In this document: positions 53,063-61,432 of the stretch, piece after piece
Numbering within the stretch: the stretch's first letter is position 1
Layout of the letters: each line of letters begins with the position of its first letter
NCBI RefSeq assembly: GCF_001610875.1
Contig: NZ_CP011272.1
Coordinates: 6,181,988-6,245,987 of the forward strand
Source of the DNA: Pirellula sp. SH-Sr6A
GTDB taxonomy: Bacteria > Planctomycetota > Planctomycetia > Pirellulales > Pirellulaceae
Direction: 5' to 3'
Length of the DNA: 64,000 nucleotides
Translations under genes and position numbers: made by a program
Notes under the pieces: generated by a model
The model's input: only the letters and a program-made list of their open reading frames with translations
What the model was told of the DNA's origin: nothing
Database searches by the model: none

Positions 53063-54058
53063 ATGAGAGCCATTATCTCTGGTATTACAGGACAAGACGG
53101 TTCGTATCTTTGCGAATTGCTGCTGGAAAAGGGATATACGGTGCACGGCATTGTTCGTCGCAGTAGTTCTCTGGATCGACCCAGATTGTCTAAGCAATAC
53201 AACGATCCTGCCATTTATGGCAAACGTCTGCATTTGCATTATGCGGACCTCTCGGACGCGACATCGATTCGCAGGATTGTTCGCAAAGCCCAGCCGGACG
53301 AGTTTTATCACTTGGCAGGGCAATCGCACGTCGGATTGAGTTTTGATATTCCCGAGAGCACGTGCGAACTCACGGCAATTGGGACGCTTCGCATCATGGA
53401 GATCTTGCGCGACCAGGACAATCCGCCACGGTTTTTGCATGCGAGCAGTCGCGAGATTTTCGGGAGTCCTTTAGTGGTTCCCCAAAACGAAGAGACGCCC
53501 ATGAATCCCACCTCTCCATACGGATGCGCCAAAGCGTTCGCAACGCAAATGGTAAGAATCTACCGCGAGGCTCATGGTTTATTCTTTTGCAATGCCATTT
53601 GTTACAACCATGAAAGCCCTCGCCGGTCTGAGAATTTTGTAACCAAGAAGATTTCGCTTGCTGCTGCACGCATCAAACTTGGGATGCAACAGGAGTTGTT
53701 GATGGGAAACATCGACTCCGAACGGGACTGGGGCTACGCCAAGGAATTCGTGGAAGCGATGTGGCTGATGCTTCAACAACCCACCGCGGACGACTTCGTC
53801 TTGGCAACAGGGACTACCCACAGTGTCAAGGCATTCTTGCAATTAGCATTTGAACACGTCGGACTCGATTGGAGGGAATACTACCGATTGGATCCACGAT
53901 TCAATCGCCCCGCCGATCCTCATTCGCTCCTCGGCGATGCGAGCAAGGCCCAACGCGTGTTGGGGTGGTCCCCCAAAACAACGCTCGCCGAGCTCGCGCA
54001 AATCATGGTCGACCACGATTTGGAACGGCTCCGCGAATCGCAAAAGCCGAATCGTTAG
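53063..54058 (+). CDS. gmd: GDP-mannose 4,6-dehydratase, 331 aa
   Basis: SDR enzyme that makes GDP-4-keto-6-deoxymannose for fucose, rhamnose or perosamine synthesis. NAD(P) binding is by GITGQDGSYLCELLLEKGY; catalysis by S128/S129-R-E131-I-F-G and Y153-x3-K157; YNHESPRRSENFVTKKI is diagnostic for GMD. The SSxE position contains Arg (ASSREIFG), a mild variant. Length is slightly below the usual 340-370. It starts 1 bp after the ferredoxin stop and its last 4 bp overlap the opposite-strand aldolase gene. No fucose synthase partner gene is in the window. Confidence 0.93.
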   Translation: MRAIISGITGQDGSYLCELLLEKGYTVHGIVRRSSSLDRPRLSKQYNDPAIYGKRLHLHYADLSDATSIRRIVRKAQPDEFYHLAGQSHVGLSFDIPESTCELTAIGTLRIMEILRDQDNPPRFLHASSREIFGSPLVVPQNEETPMNPTSPYGCAKAFATQMVRIYREAHGLFFCNAICYNHESPRRSENFVTKKISLAAARIKLGMQQELLMGNIDSERDWGYAKEFVEAMWLMLQQPTADDFVLATGTTHSVKAFLQLAFEHVGLDWREYYRLDPRFNRPADPHSLLGDASKAQRVLGWSPKTTLAELAQIMVDHDLERLRESQKPNR

Positions 54059-54732
54059 GATTCGTTCGACGCTGCCGCGGGTACGCATGCGGCAGCGAAT
54101 TGACTCGCCGCATCACGAATGCTTGCCCAGTTCTTCTCTTGAATCCAAGTAGGATTCAGAAACTGCCCCCCTACTCCGACCGCCACGGCCCCGGACCGGA
54201 AGTATCTCATGACATTTTGCAAATCGATTCCCCCTGTCGGCATCAGTCGAAGATAGGGCATCGGAGCGAGCACGTCGCGAATGTATTCGGGCCCAAGATT
54301 CCTCGCGGGGAAAACTTTAACGATACCTGCACCCGCCTCGTGCGCGAGAGCGATTTCTGTAGGGGTGTAAGCCCCGGGGCAAGTAGGGATGTGGAAGCGA
54401 TGACAGTATTCCATGACGCGAAGATCGGTGATCGGAGACACCACGAACTGAGCGCCGCAATCGACCGCCCGTTTCGCTTCTTCAACGTTACGTACCGATC
54501 CCAGTCCGATGGTGGCGTTTCCGGTCGTCAGCTCGTCAAAGTGCTTCAAACACTCCGATACGACTCGAGGAGAGTCGGGATTCGTAAGGGTAAACTCCAG
54601 CGCCCGCACACCTCCCGAAAGAAGGGACTCGACGAGCGGCAGAGCATCCTGCAGGTCGGACAATCGAAGAATGGCGACCAGACGCGAATCCAGAATGATC
54701 GATGTCGGGCGAGAAAGCGAGGGAGTTTCCAT
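54055..54732 (-). CDS. eda: KDPG/KHG aldolase, 225 aa
   Basis: Class I aldolase that splits 2-keto-3-deoxy-6-phosphogluconate into pyruvate and glyceraldehyde 3-phosphate (Entner-Doudoroff and hexuronate pathways). Schiff-base lysine K139 in GIVKVFPA and acid/base E46 in ALEFTLTNPDS are present, plus IGLGSVRN, FVVSPI and MPTGGI. ATG at 54732 is used; a longer frame to 54804 adds 24 residues. It is divergent from the DUF1080 gene and convergent by 4 bp with gmd. Together with the UxaE-like gene it hints at hexuronate use. Confidence 0.93.
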   Translation of the reverse strand: METPSLSRPTSIILDSRLVAILRLSDLQDALPLVESLLSGGVRALEFTLTNPDSPRVVSECLKHFDELTTGNATIGLGSVRNVEEAKRAVDCGAQFVVSPITDLRVMEYCHRFHIPTCPGAYTPTEIALAHEAGAGIVKVFPARNLGPEYIRDVLAPMPYLRLMPTGGIDLQNVMRYFRSGAVAVGVGGQFLNPTWIQEKNWASIRDAASQFAAACVPAAASNES

Positions 54733-54776
54733 GAAGCTGGCATTGGGGTTGTCGAACGAAATTGAGTCGCGTCCTA

Positions 54777-54785
54777 TGCTACAAT
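54777..54785 (+). promoter_or_regulatory. Extended -10 promoter of the DUF1080 gene
   Basis: TGCTACAAT is an extended -10 element, about 60 bp before the ATG at 54846. A good -35 is not found at 17 bases. Probable but unproven. Confidence 0.4.
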
Positions 54786-55384
54786 GAACTCGATTTTCCA
54801 ACACGGTCTACCCGATTCCTTTTTTTACCCTTCCCGGCGAATCCGATGAAAAAGCTAACTCTCCTGGCTACTCTTGCGACGGTTTGTATTCCCTTTACTG
54901 CTCCTTCGGCAATCCATGCCCAAGAATCCTCTAGAGTTCCTGCTTCGATCAAGCTGGAAGAAGGATTCGAATGGCTTTTCGATGGCAAGTCCCTGTCGGG
55001 ATGGGAAGGGAACCAGGATTGGTTTCGTATCGAAGAAGGTGCGATTGTGGCGGGGGCACTGGACAAGAAAATCCCCCACAATGAATTCTTGTGTACTAAA
55101 GAAAAGTTTGGCGATTTTGAATTGAAACTCGAAGTGAAGCTCCGGGGCGAAGGGGACAACGCCGGCGTACAATTTCGCACAGTTCGAATCCCAAACAATA
55201 CCGAAGTGAGCGGGTACCAATGCGATGTCGGAAGGGCATGGAATCGCAATGTCTGGGGGTGCTTGTACGACGAGTCGCGTCGAAACAAGATGTTGGCGGA
55301 GGTGAGCGACGACAAGCTCAAGAACTGGGTTAAACCGAACGATTGGAATGAGCTGAGCATCAAGGCAATCGGAAATCGCATCGA

Positions 55385-55393
55385 GCTCGGACT
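55385..55393 (+). repeat. Target-site duplication, left copy
   Basis: GCTCGGACT, repeated exactly after the right end (56949-56957). Nine bases match by my reading; IS66-family elements usually give eight, so the first G may be a coincidental match. Confidence 0.85.
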
Positions 55394-56948
55394 GTAACCG
55401 TTCACGGGTCGCGCCAACAAAATGGAAAAACTGATCTAGACACGGAAGAGGTGTTTGGGACACGACATAGATTATCGTGTCTCCACCAACATCATCCCAT
55501 CCGCTGATCCCTGCTGAAATCGACGCCGAGATGACTCCGGCGGTTCGGGCTTTTGTGCACGCGTTGATTGCTGGCTTTCAGTCCCAGATCAACATCCTGC
55601 AATCGCAGATCGTTGATTTAAATGCGAAAATCTCGGATCTCGAATCTCAAGTCAAGAAACTGACCCCTCAGAATTCCTCAATACCGCCAAGCAGCGTGCA
55701 TCCCCACGCCAAAGCTCTTAAGAACAAACCCAAGAGCGGTAAAAGTCGTGGTGGACAAAAGGGACACCCTCGCCACCAGCGTGCGTTGGTCCCGGTTGAC
55801 CAATGCGACTCTATAATTGCGCTGATGCCTTCGACGTGCCGTTGTTGCCAAAAACCACTGTCCGGCGAAGATTCTTCACCTATCCGTCACCAAGTTTATG
55901 AACTTCCGGTCATCAAGGCTTTCATCACCGAATACCAGCGTCATCGACTCCATTGCACCCGATGCGGCACAACAACATGTGCTGAGCTTCCAATAGGTGT
56001 ACCGAGTGGACAGTCCGGACCGAGGCTGATTGCATTTACCGCATTACTGATGGGACACTTTCGCCAAAGCAAACGCCTAGCGTCGGAATTTCTACGCGAC
56101 CTACTGAACATTCCCTGTTGCCCTGCAACCACCGTCAAGATGCAGGACATCGCATCGGCAGCGCTCGCCAAACCGCACGAAGAACTCCGGCAATCGCTTG
56201 CATCAGAGCGCAACGTCTTTATGGACGAAACCCCCACTAAGCAGGCCAACACCAAGGCCTGGCTGTGGACGGCCGTAGCAAATCAATTCGTCGTTTTTTC
56301 TGTTTTCGCCAGTCGCGCAGCAACTGCGATCGAATCGCTTCTAGGTTCTAATTTTGAAGGCATCATCAACTGCGACCGTGCGAAGATGTACTATGTTGCG
56401 AAACATCTGCAATGGTGCTGGGCTCACTTGATTCGCGATATCCAAGCGATGATCGATTCGAAGGTCCCGGATCGTGTCGGATTCGGTACTCAAGTCATGA
56501 AAGAGGTCAAAGAAGTTTTTCGTCTATGGCATCGATTCAAGCAAGGCCAGATCGAATGGGAGGAATTCCAGAATTCAGCGATCCCAATAGCCAAGAAGAT
56601 CAATGAACTTCTGTACGCAGGAATGGGAAGTCACGATTCGAAGTTGCGGAATCAGTGTAAATCGCTGTATGTGCACCGAAACCGGTTATGGCTGTTCATC
56701 AGCAATCAAGGGCTTGAACCAACGAACAACCGCGCCGAACGAGCGTTGCGCAAGGCTGTCATTTATCGAAAGTTATCTTTTGGAACGCAGTCGGAAGGCG
56801 GCAGCAGGTTTATCGAGCGCATCTTTAGCGTTGCAGCAACATGCCGCATTCAAAATCGAAGCGTCTATCAGTACCTTGTTCGAGCCATCGAAGCCAAACT
56901 AACAAATCAGCCAGCCCCCAAGATACTCCCCACCCCGTGAACGGTTAC
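55394..56948 (+). mobile_element. Complete IS66-family (ISBst12-like) insertion sequence, 1555 bp
   Basis: Both ends carry a perfect 15-bp inverted repeat beginning GTAACCGTTCACGGG (55394-55408 and 56934-56948); GTAA is the conserved terminus of IS66-family elements. A direct repeat flanks it. A single transposase gene, with no separate tnpA/tnpB genes, places it in the ISBst12-like single-ORF group. No passenger gene. It interrupts the DUF1080 gene. Confidence 0.92.
55477..56940 (+). CDS. IS66-family transposase, 487 aa
   Basis: DDE transposase of the single-ORF ISBst12 branch. N-terminal coiled-coil (about 35-65, heptads of Leu/Ile with SQIVDLNAKISDLESQVKKL); Lys/Gly-rich DNA-binding stretch (NSSIPPSSVHPHAKALKN, GGQKGHPRHQ); a zinc-finger-like part with CRCCQKPL and HCTRCGTT; then the catalytic core with D250 in FMDETPTK, D300 in NCDRAKMY and E421 in TNNRAERALRK. 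GTG at 55477 is used as start, the alternative ATG is at 55531. The stop codon lies inside the right inverted repeat. The frame is intact and it is probably functional. Confidence 0.93.
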   Translation: MSPPTSSHPLIPAEIDAEMTPAVRAFVHALIAGFQSQINILQSQIVDLNAKISDLESQVKKLTPQNSSIPPSSVHPHAKALKNKPKSGKSRGGQKGHPRHQRALVPVDQCDSIIALMPSTCRCCQKPLSGEDSSPIRHQVYELPVIKAFITEYQRHRLHCTRCGTTTCAELPIGVPSGQSGPRLIAFTALLMGHFRQSKRLASEFLRDLLNIPCCPATTVKMQDIASAALAKPHEELRQSLASERNVFMDETPTKQANTKAWLWTAVANQFVVFSVFASRAATAIESLLGSNFEGIINCDRAKMYYVAKHLQWCWAHLIRDIQAMIDSKVPDRVGFGTQVMKEVKEVFRLWHRFKQGQIEWEEFQNSAIPIAKKINELLYAGMGSHDSKLRNQCKSLYVHRNRLWLFISNQGLEPTNNRAERALRKAVIYRKLSFGTQSEGGSRFIERIFSVAATCRIQNRSVYQYLVRAIEAKLTNQPAPKILPTP

Positions 56949-56957
56949 GCTCGGACT
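56949..56957 (+). repeat. Target-site duplication, right copy
   Basis: GCTCGGACT, identical to the copy at 55385-55393. Immediately afterwards the DUF1080 reading frame resumes. Confidence 0.85.
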
Positions 56958-57169
56958 CAATGGAAACCCAACGGTGTCGTATGTCGAAGAGGATGCAAAG
57001 ATCGCTAAGGAAGGCATCATAGGGCTGCAGATTCACTCCGGTCCCCCCACCGAAGCACTTTATCGAAACATCCGAATCAAACGGCTTGACAAGAAATAGA
57101 GCCCGCGATCTTGGGCGTGTTTTCTTCGACCACACATTCAAACCATTAGCTTTCACAGGAAACAACACG

Positions 57170-58522
57170 ATGGACAGAAGGCATTTTCTAGCCGGGGCGG
57201 CTGCGGGATCGATCGCCCTCGCCCAACACAGCGAAACGTTGGCGAATCTTTTGGATAACAAGAACAAACGCGTCGGGCTGATCGGGACCGGTTGGTATGG
57301 CAAATGCGATCTGTTTCGATTGATGCAGGTCGCTCCCGTCGATGTGGTATCCCTTTGCGACGTCGATAGCAAAATGCTCTCGGAGGCTTCCGAGATGGTT
57401 ACACAGAAGCAGAAAGGAACTGCGCCGAGAACGTTTTCTGATTACCGAAAAATGCTGGCGGAGAAAGATCTCGATATTGTCTTGATCGCAACCCCTGACC
57501 ATTGGCATGCGCTCCCAACGATCGAGGCCTTGAAAACCGGAGCGGACGTTTACGTTCAAAAACCGATCAGCGTCGATATCGTCGAGGGAGAGGCGATGCT
57601 CGCAGCCGCTCGGAAATACAATCGAGTCGTGCAAGTCGGAACGCAGCGGCGCAGCACACCGCATTTGATGGAAGCCAAACGGGACATTGTCGACGCTGGG
57701 CTTCTCGGGAAAGTCTCCCATGCGGAAGTCTACTGCTACTACCATATGCGGGCCAAAGAAAACCCACCCGATGAGATGCCTCCTGCAAATCTGGATTACG
57801 AAATGTGGACCGGCCCTGCCCCGATGCGTCCCTACAATAATCTTTGCCACCCGCGGCGTTGGCGAGCCTTTAAGGAATATGGCAACGGGATTGTCGGCGA
57901 TATGTGTATCCACATGCTCGATCTCGTTCGATGGCAACTGGGACTGGGGTGGCCCACGAGAGTCTCCTCGCAAGGAGGAATCTTTGTCGATAAGAATTCC
58001 AAAGCCAATATTCCCGACACGCAAACTGCCACATTCGAGTTTCCCGAATTGAATGTGGTTTGGACCCATCGAACTTGGGGCGATGCCCCTGATCCTGAGT
58101 ATCCTTGGGGAGCGACCCTGTATGGAGAAAAAGGAACACTCAAAATGAGTGTTCAGAAATTCGATTTCATTCCCCGCGACCGAAGGCAAAAGCCCGTACA
58201 TCGTGATGTGGTGATGGAATTGGACAAATACCCGGAGGATCGAACCGAAAAAGATCTAGAACAACATGTTGCACCCGCTATACGCGTGCATATGCTCGAC
58301 TTCTTGAAGTCGATCCAAGAGCGTTCCAAACCGGTTGCGGATATCGAACAGGGCCATATTTCAACGGCTGCGTGCATCCTTGCGAATATGTCCCTCGAGC
58401 TTGGAAGATCGTTGGCGTGGGATCCATCACAGGGCAAGATCGTGGGAGACGACGCAGCGAATCAGATGTTGCGACGCGCTTACCGAGCACCATGGGTGCA
58501 CCCCGAGGTTGGGACGGTCTAA
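57170..58522 (+). CDS. Tat-exported Gfo/Idh/MocA oxidoreductase, 450 aa
   Basis: NAD(P)-dependent oxidoreductase. The start at 57170 puts MDRRHFLAGAAAGSIALAQ at the N-terminus, a clear twin-arginine signal, and has AGGA ten bases upstream; an in-frame ATG at 57086 would overlap the end of the DUF1080 gene. Rossmann fold: VGLIGTGWYGKCDLFRLM, VSLCDVDSKM, VLIATPDHWHALPTIEALKTG and VYVQKPISVD, where the usual EKP motif has Q before KP. C-terminal domain: YEMWTGPAPMRPYN, GNGIVGDMCIHMLDLVRW. It follows the DUF1080 gene by 70 bp, and the pair probably acts on oxidised disaccharides. Confidence 0.93.
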   Translation: MDRRHFLAGAAAGSIALAQHSETLANLLDNKNKRVGLIGTGWYGKCDLFRLMQVAPVDVVSLCDVDSKMLSEASEMVTQKQKGTAPRTFSDYRKMLAEKDLDIVLIATPDHWHALPTIEALKTGADVYVQKPISVDIVEGEAMLAAARKYNRVVQVGTQRRSTPHLMEAKRDIVDAGLLGKVSHAEVYCYYHMRAKENPPDEMPPANLDYEMWTGPAPMRPYNNLCHPRRWRAFKEYGNGIVGDMCIHMLDLVRWQLGLGWPTRVSSQGGIFVDKNSKANIPDTQTATFEFPELNVVWTHRTWGDAPDPEYPWGATLYGEKGTLKMSVQKFDFIPRDRRQKPVHRDVVMELDKYPEDRTEKDLEQHVAPAIRVHMLDFLKSIQERSKPVADIEQGHISTAACILANMSLELGRSLAWDPSQGKIVGDDAANQMLRRAYRAPWVHPEVGTV

Positions 58523-58526
58523 GCGT

Positions 58527-58976
58527 TTATCGGCCCGCGGAGGGTTCGCAGACGGTGCAATGACCTTTTACCAAGATCTCGGTGACTCGAGAGATGTTGT
58601 GCGACTTTCGAACCTTCTCATCTGGCACCGAGATTCCTTCTAAACAGGAGACAATCCCGCACTCCACGCACACAAAGTGCGGGTGGCTGCTCCGATCGTG
58701 TTCGGGATCTCGGATCTCGAATCGCCAGACGTGGTCTCCGAGTTCCGTGCGACTCACCAACTCTGCGTCGGTGAGATCCGTCAGGTTTCGGAACACCGTC
58801 GCTTTGTCGAAGCCTTGGGGAACGAGCAAATCGGAGAGTTCGGCGTGCGTTTGAGGTTTCGTCGCCTTGCGCAAAGCCGATAGGACCGCGATCCGAGCCG
58901 GAGTGCTTCGGAGTCCAACCGCGCGTAGGATTTGTCGAGCCAGCTCTACTTCGTCGACATCAGGCTTCTTAGTCAT
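58527..58976 (-). CDS. Fur family transcriptional regulator, 149 aa
   Basis: Metal- or peroxide-sensing repressor of the Fur/Zur/PerR family. N-terminal winged helix (about 12-90): LRSTPARIAVLSALRKATKPQTHAELS, GFDKATVFRNLTDLTDAELVSR. C-terminal dimer domain with HDRSSHPHFVCVECG, whose CxxC, and the CTVC pair near the end, form the structural zinc site. Which metal it senses cannot be read from sequence. It is the last gene of a minus-strand operon, 6 bp after the receiver gene, and is convergent by 4 bp with the MocA gene. Confidence 0.92.
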   Translation of the reverse strand: MTKKPDVDEVELARQILRAVGLRSTPARIAVLSALRKATKPQTHAELSDLLVPQGFDKATVFRNLTDLTDAELVSRTELGDHVWRFEIRDPEHDRSSHPHFVCVECGIVSCLEGISVPDEKVRKSHNISRVTEILVKGHCTVCEPSAGR

Positions 58977-58982
58977 GTTCTG

Positions 58983-59357
58983 CTATTTGCGATCAAGAAA
59001 TCGAGACAGGCGTTCCTGCGTGTCCATCTCCTGATATTGTAGCTTGCCAAACCCGTATTCGGCACCCAGCGCCACGGCGGCTTCTTGATGTTCCGGGTAG
59101 TTTGTGATGATCATCACCGGGATGTTGGACAAATCGGGATCCGCCTTGATCGCCTTCAGAATCTCGACACCGTCCGAATAGTCGATGTCTAGCTTGCGAT
59201 TGATGAGTACCAAGTCGACTCCCCCTTTTTTGAGGATTTGGAGGGTATCGGAGAGCGCATCGGCCCGAAGGACTTGGACATCGTAACGAGCGGAAAGCAT
59301 GGAACGGATTGCTGCGTGGTCGGGATTGCAGTTTCCAACGTCGAGAACGGTCTTCAT
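58983..59357 (-). CDS. Stand-alone receiver-domain protein without phospho-acceptor Asp, 124 aa
   Basis: Receiver-domain fold alone, no output domain. The phospho-acceptor position is N53 (DLVLINRKLD) instead of Asp, and the usual acidic pair after strand 1 is replaced (VLDVGNCNPDH), though T85 in VMIITN and K105 in GFGKLQ resemble the conserved switch residues. It is therefore an atypical receiver unlikely to be phosphorylated normally. Its ATG at 59357 overlaps the previous gene's stop by one base, so translation is coupled. It precedes the fur gene by 6 bp. Confidence 0.87.
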   Translation of the reverse strand: MKTVLDVGNCNPDHAAIRSMLSARYDVQVLRADALSDTLQILKKGGVDLVLINRKLDIDYSDGVEILKAIKADPDLSNIPVMIITNYPEHQEAAVALGAEYGFGKLQYQEMDTQERLSRFLDRK

Positions 59358-61432
59358 TATTTTGCCTCGTTCACTTTGTTTTCTAGATCTCGCAACAAAT
59401 CGTCCTGGAGCCATTGCTGCATAATCTTACGAGTCGAATCCACCATTTCATCAATTTTCTTCTGCAAAACGGGACCGACGCGACCCCGCGATTCATCGGT
59501 TGCTCGTCTTTGAACAGACTCGATCTGCTCCGACATTCGCTCGTAGTTCTTAATCCTTTTAAGATCTTCCAAAACGGTTTGCGCTTCCGATACCTTTCCT
59601 TCCTTGAGCTTGGCATTGACGCGCGACTCCAAAATCTTACGTCGGACAACCAAGTCGAGGACTTCGTTTTGCAGCCCCTTCAGGAAGGCTTCGGTTTCCA
59701 AACGTCTGCGATCGTCGGGCAATTTGGCTTCATCCACTGGATAGAAACCCGTGACGATTGGCAATCTCGCTAGAAGCGTGTCACCGTTTTTCACATAGTA
59801 CAAATAAAGCGGGACATTGATCTGCACTTCCCCCTTCGGAGGCTTGGACGGCGCTTTTGGTGCATTCTCGTCCGTTGCACCTGTCGCCTCAGGGGCAGGC
59901 TGTGGATATTCGGGTGGAGGAACGCTTTCGGATACGATCTTTCTCGCTTCGGAGATTCCAGGATTGCGACTGTTTGCTGGGATTTCGTAACGGATCTTAG
60001 GAGGCGTTCCATTCGTCAAAGGGAGCACTCCGCGCCAATCGGTCCTTCCCACCATGACCAAGTCATCGCTCCCAGGCGTTCGCAAATAAACCTCGGCTCC
60101 TGGAACCGATCGGGGGGCGACGTTTTGTGGCATCCCAAACGGCGGCCTGAATTTCAGATGAAGTTCCGATTCCGGGTACTTGGTGGTCACTTTCAGCCCC
60201 AGTCGTTGCGTTCGCCGATTCTTGGCGGCCGTCAACGCACCGCGACTAGCCGCGAAGATCGCTCCATAATATAGGGACGTCTTATCAATCTTCTCCGTCG
60301 CCGCAATAAAGGTAAATGGCATCGCTTGGAGCACGGTCGGATTGCCGTTCATGTCGTCCCGACGGATAAACGGGATGACGACATCTCCCAATCCGATTTG
60401 AGCGGGATGGGATTCTCCTGTGATGAGGCCCGCCGCGCGGACTCGCATGGTCGCACTGAAGTTATCCGTTTCTTCGATCCGAACCATAGGCGTGAAACTC
60501 GCTCGCAATAATCGAGCAATGCTACCGCCAAGATCCTGAGGCCGTAGCACGCGTTCCGCTCCGAGATCACCCATTCGGCGAACTAACGAGTCCATTTCCT
60601 TGGTGCGCACGCGGTAAGCACCGTCGACCAAATCGATCGCCACCATGTAGATCTTGTCATAGTCTCTGAGCAGTGCCTCGGGCTGCCACGGCAATCGTGC
60701 GGGTATGGATCGCGAGACTTCACGAACCGCAGCAAGTTCCGTCTTGGGGACCAATGCAGCTACGATCTCTCCTTCATCCAGAGCTCGCTTCAGCGAATCC
60801 AAATCACCCGAGAATGGTTGCAGCTTTTCCGAAAACTTCTTCCACTTCTCGTCGGACTCAAAGGGAGCAACTTCACGTTTCAGACCCGTAAAGGGAAGGG
60901 GCAGGACATGGAACGCATTGATGCGCTCGACGGCGGATTCAAACGTTCTCACGCTGAGAAGACTCGCAGCCCGCGCGGCTGCATCCTCGAGCTCCTTGAT
61001 TTGCTCCTTGGTCAACTTCAGCCGCTTCGCCTCTTCCTCGGCGGTGAGTTTCACAGGAGGAGGGGGAGGATTCAGTTCAAGAAACTTCGCTTTGGCCGCA
61101 TCCGACTTACCGACAACGAGTGTCATCTCCCTCGCTAGGACTTGATTGACCGTTAACTCGTCTATCCGGTAGAGAACGGAACCATATAAAGAGTCGGGAG
61201 TCGATTGAACCCGGATGCTCCAGGTGCCACCAAAGTCCGCTTCGCATCGCTTTTGGATCTGCTGATACAGGTCCAATTCGGCGTTTTGGTCCAGTTGCAA
61301 GCTAGGCGAAAGACTCACCCAAACATTCACGCGATAAGGAGAAAACTCCCATACCTGACTCTGTCCGTTCGCATTCCACGAGCAGACGAGCATCGCAAGG
61401 GATGCCATCCATAGACTTCGAATCGGGATCAT
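59357..61432 (-). CDS. Secreted hypothetical protein, 691 aa
   Basis: No family I can name. The start at 61432 (MIPIRSLWMAS) overlaps the upstream stop as ATGA, with GGAGG at a good distance; it gives a signal peptide to about residue 23 (NANGQ). The mature protein has an N-terminal region rich in aromatic and charged residues, a proline-rich PPPPPVKLTAEEEAKRL and long helix (120-170), a middle domain (180-440) with beta-type sequence, an Ig-like stretch near 470-520, a Pro-rich linker (525-555) and a helical, coiled-coil C-terminus (600-690). It lies in an operon between a peptide-binding-like protein and a degenerate receiver. Function unknown. Confidence 0.85.
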   Translation of the reverse strand: MIPIRSLWMASLAMLVCSWNANGQSQVWEFSPYRVNVWVSLSPSLQLDQNAELDLYQQIQKRCEADFGGTWSIRVQSTPDSLYGSVLYRIDELTVNQVLAREMTLVVGKSDAAKAKFLELNPPPPPVKLTAEEEAKRLKLTKEQIKELEDAAARAASLLSVRTFESAVERINAFHVLPLPFTGLKREVAPFESDEKWKKFSEKLQPFSGDLDSLKRALDEGEIVAALVPKTELAAVREVSRSIPARLPWQPEALLRDYDKIYMVAIDLVDGAYRVRTKEMDSLVRRMGDLGAERVLRPQDLGGSIARLLRASFTPMVRIEETDNFSATMRVRAAGLITGESHPAQIGLGDVVIPFIRRDDMNGNPTVLQAMPFTFIAATEKIDKTSLYYGAIFAASRGALTAAKNRRTQRLGLKVTTKYPESELHLKFRPPFGMPQNVAPRSVPGAEVYLRTPGSDDLVMVGRTDWRGVLPLTNGTPPKIRYEIPANSRNPGISEARKIVSESVPPPEYPQPAPEATGATDENAPKAPSKPPKGEVQINVPLYLYYVKNGDTLLARLPIVTGFYPVDEAKLPDDRRRLETEAFLKGLQNEVLDLVVRRKILESRVNAKLKEGKVSEAQTVLEDLKRIKNYERMSEQIESVQRRATDESRGRVGPVLQKKIDEMVDSTRKIMQQWLQDDLLRDLENKVNEAK

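Larger units (their letters stand above)
54846..57099 (+). pseudogene. DUF1080 (3-keto-disaccharide hydrolase-like) gene split by IS66-family element
   Basis: The start at 54846 gives a signal peptide (about 1-24, ending IHAQ), then DUF1080 motifs (GFEWLFDGKSLSGWEGNQD, FELKLEVKLRGEGDNAGVQF, GYQCDVGRAWNRNVWGCLYD). At 55394 an IS begins; the first bases GTAA of the element create a stop, giving a truncated 183-residue product. The missing C-terminal 46 residues continue after the element at 56958 (NGNPTVSYVEEDAKI, GIIGLQIHSGPPTEALYRN, ending LDKK with a stop at 57097). Removing the IS and one target copy restores exactly 230 codons in frame, so the insertion looks recent. DUF1080 proteins typically work beside MocA-type oxidoreductases, as here, in oxidised-sugar breakdown. 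Confidence 0.9.

Noticed and set aside
52670-53440. Minus-strand open frame of 256 aa
   Set aside because: Opposes both the ferredoxin and gmd, whose motifs are unmistakable.
57188-58201. Minus-strand open frame of 337 aa
   Set aside because: Antisense to the clearly identified MocA oxidoreductase.
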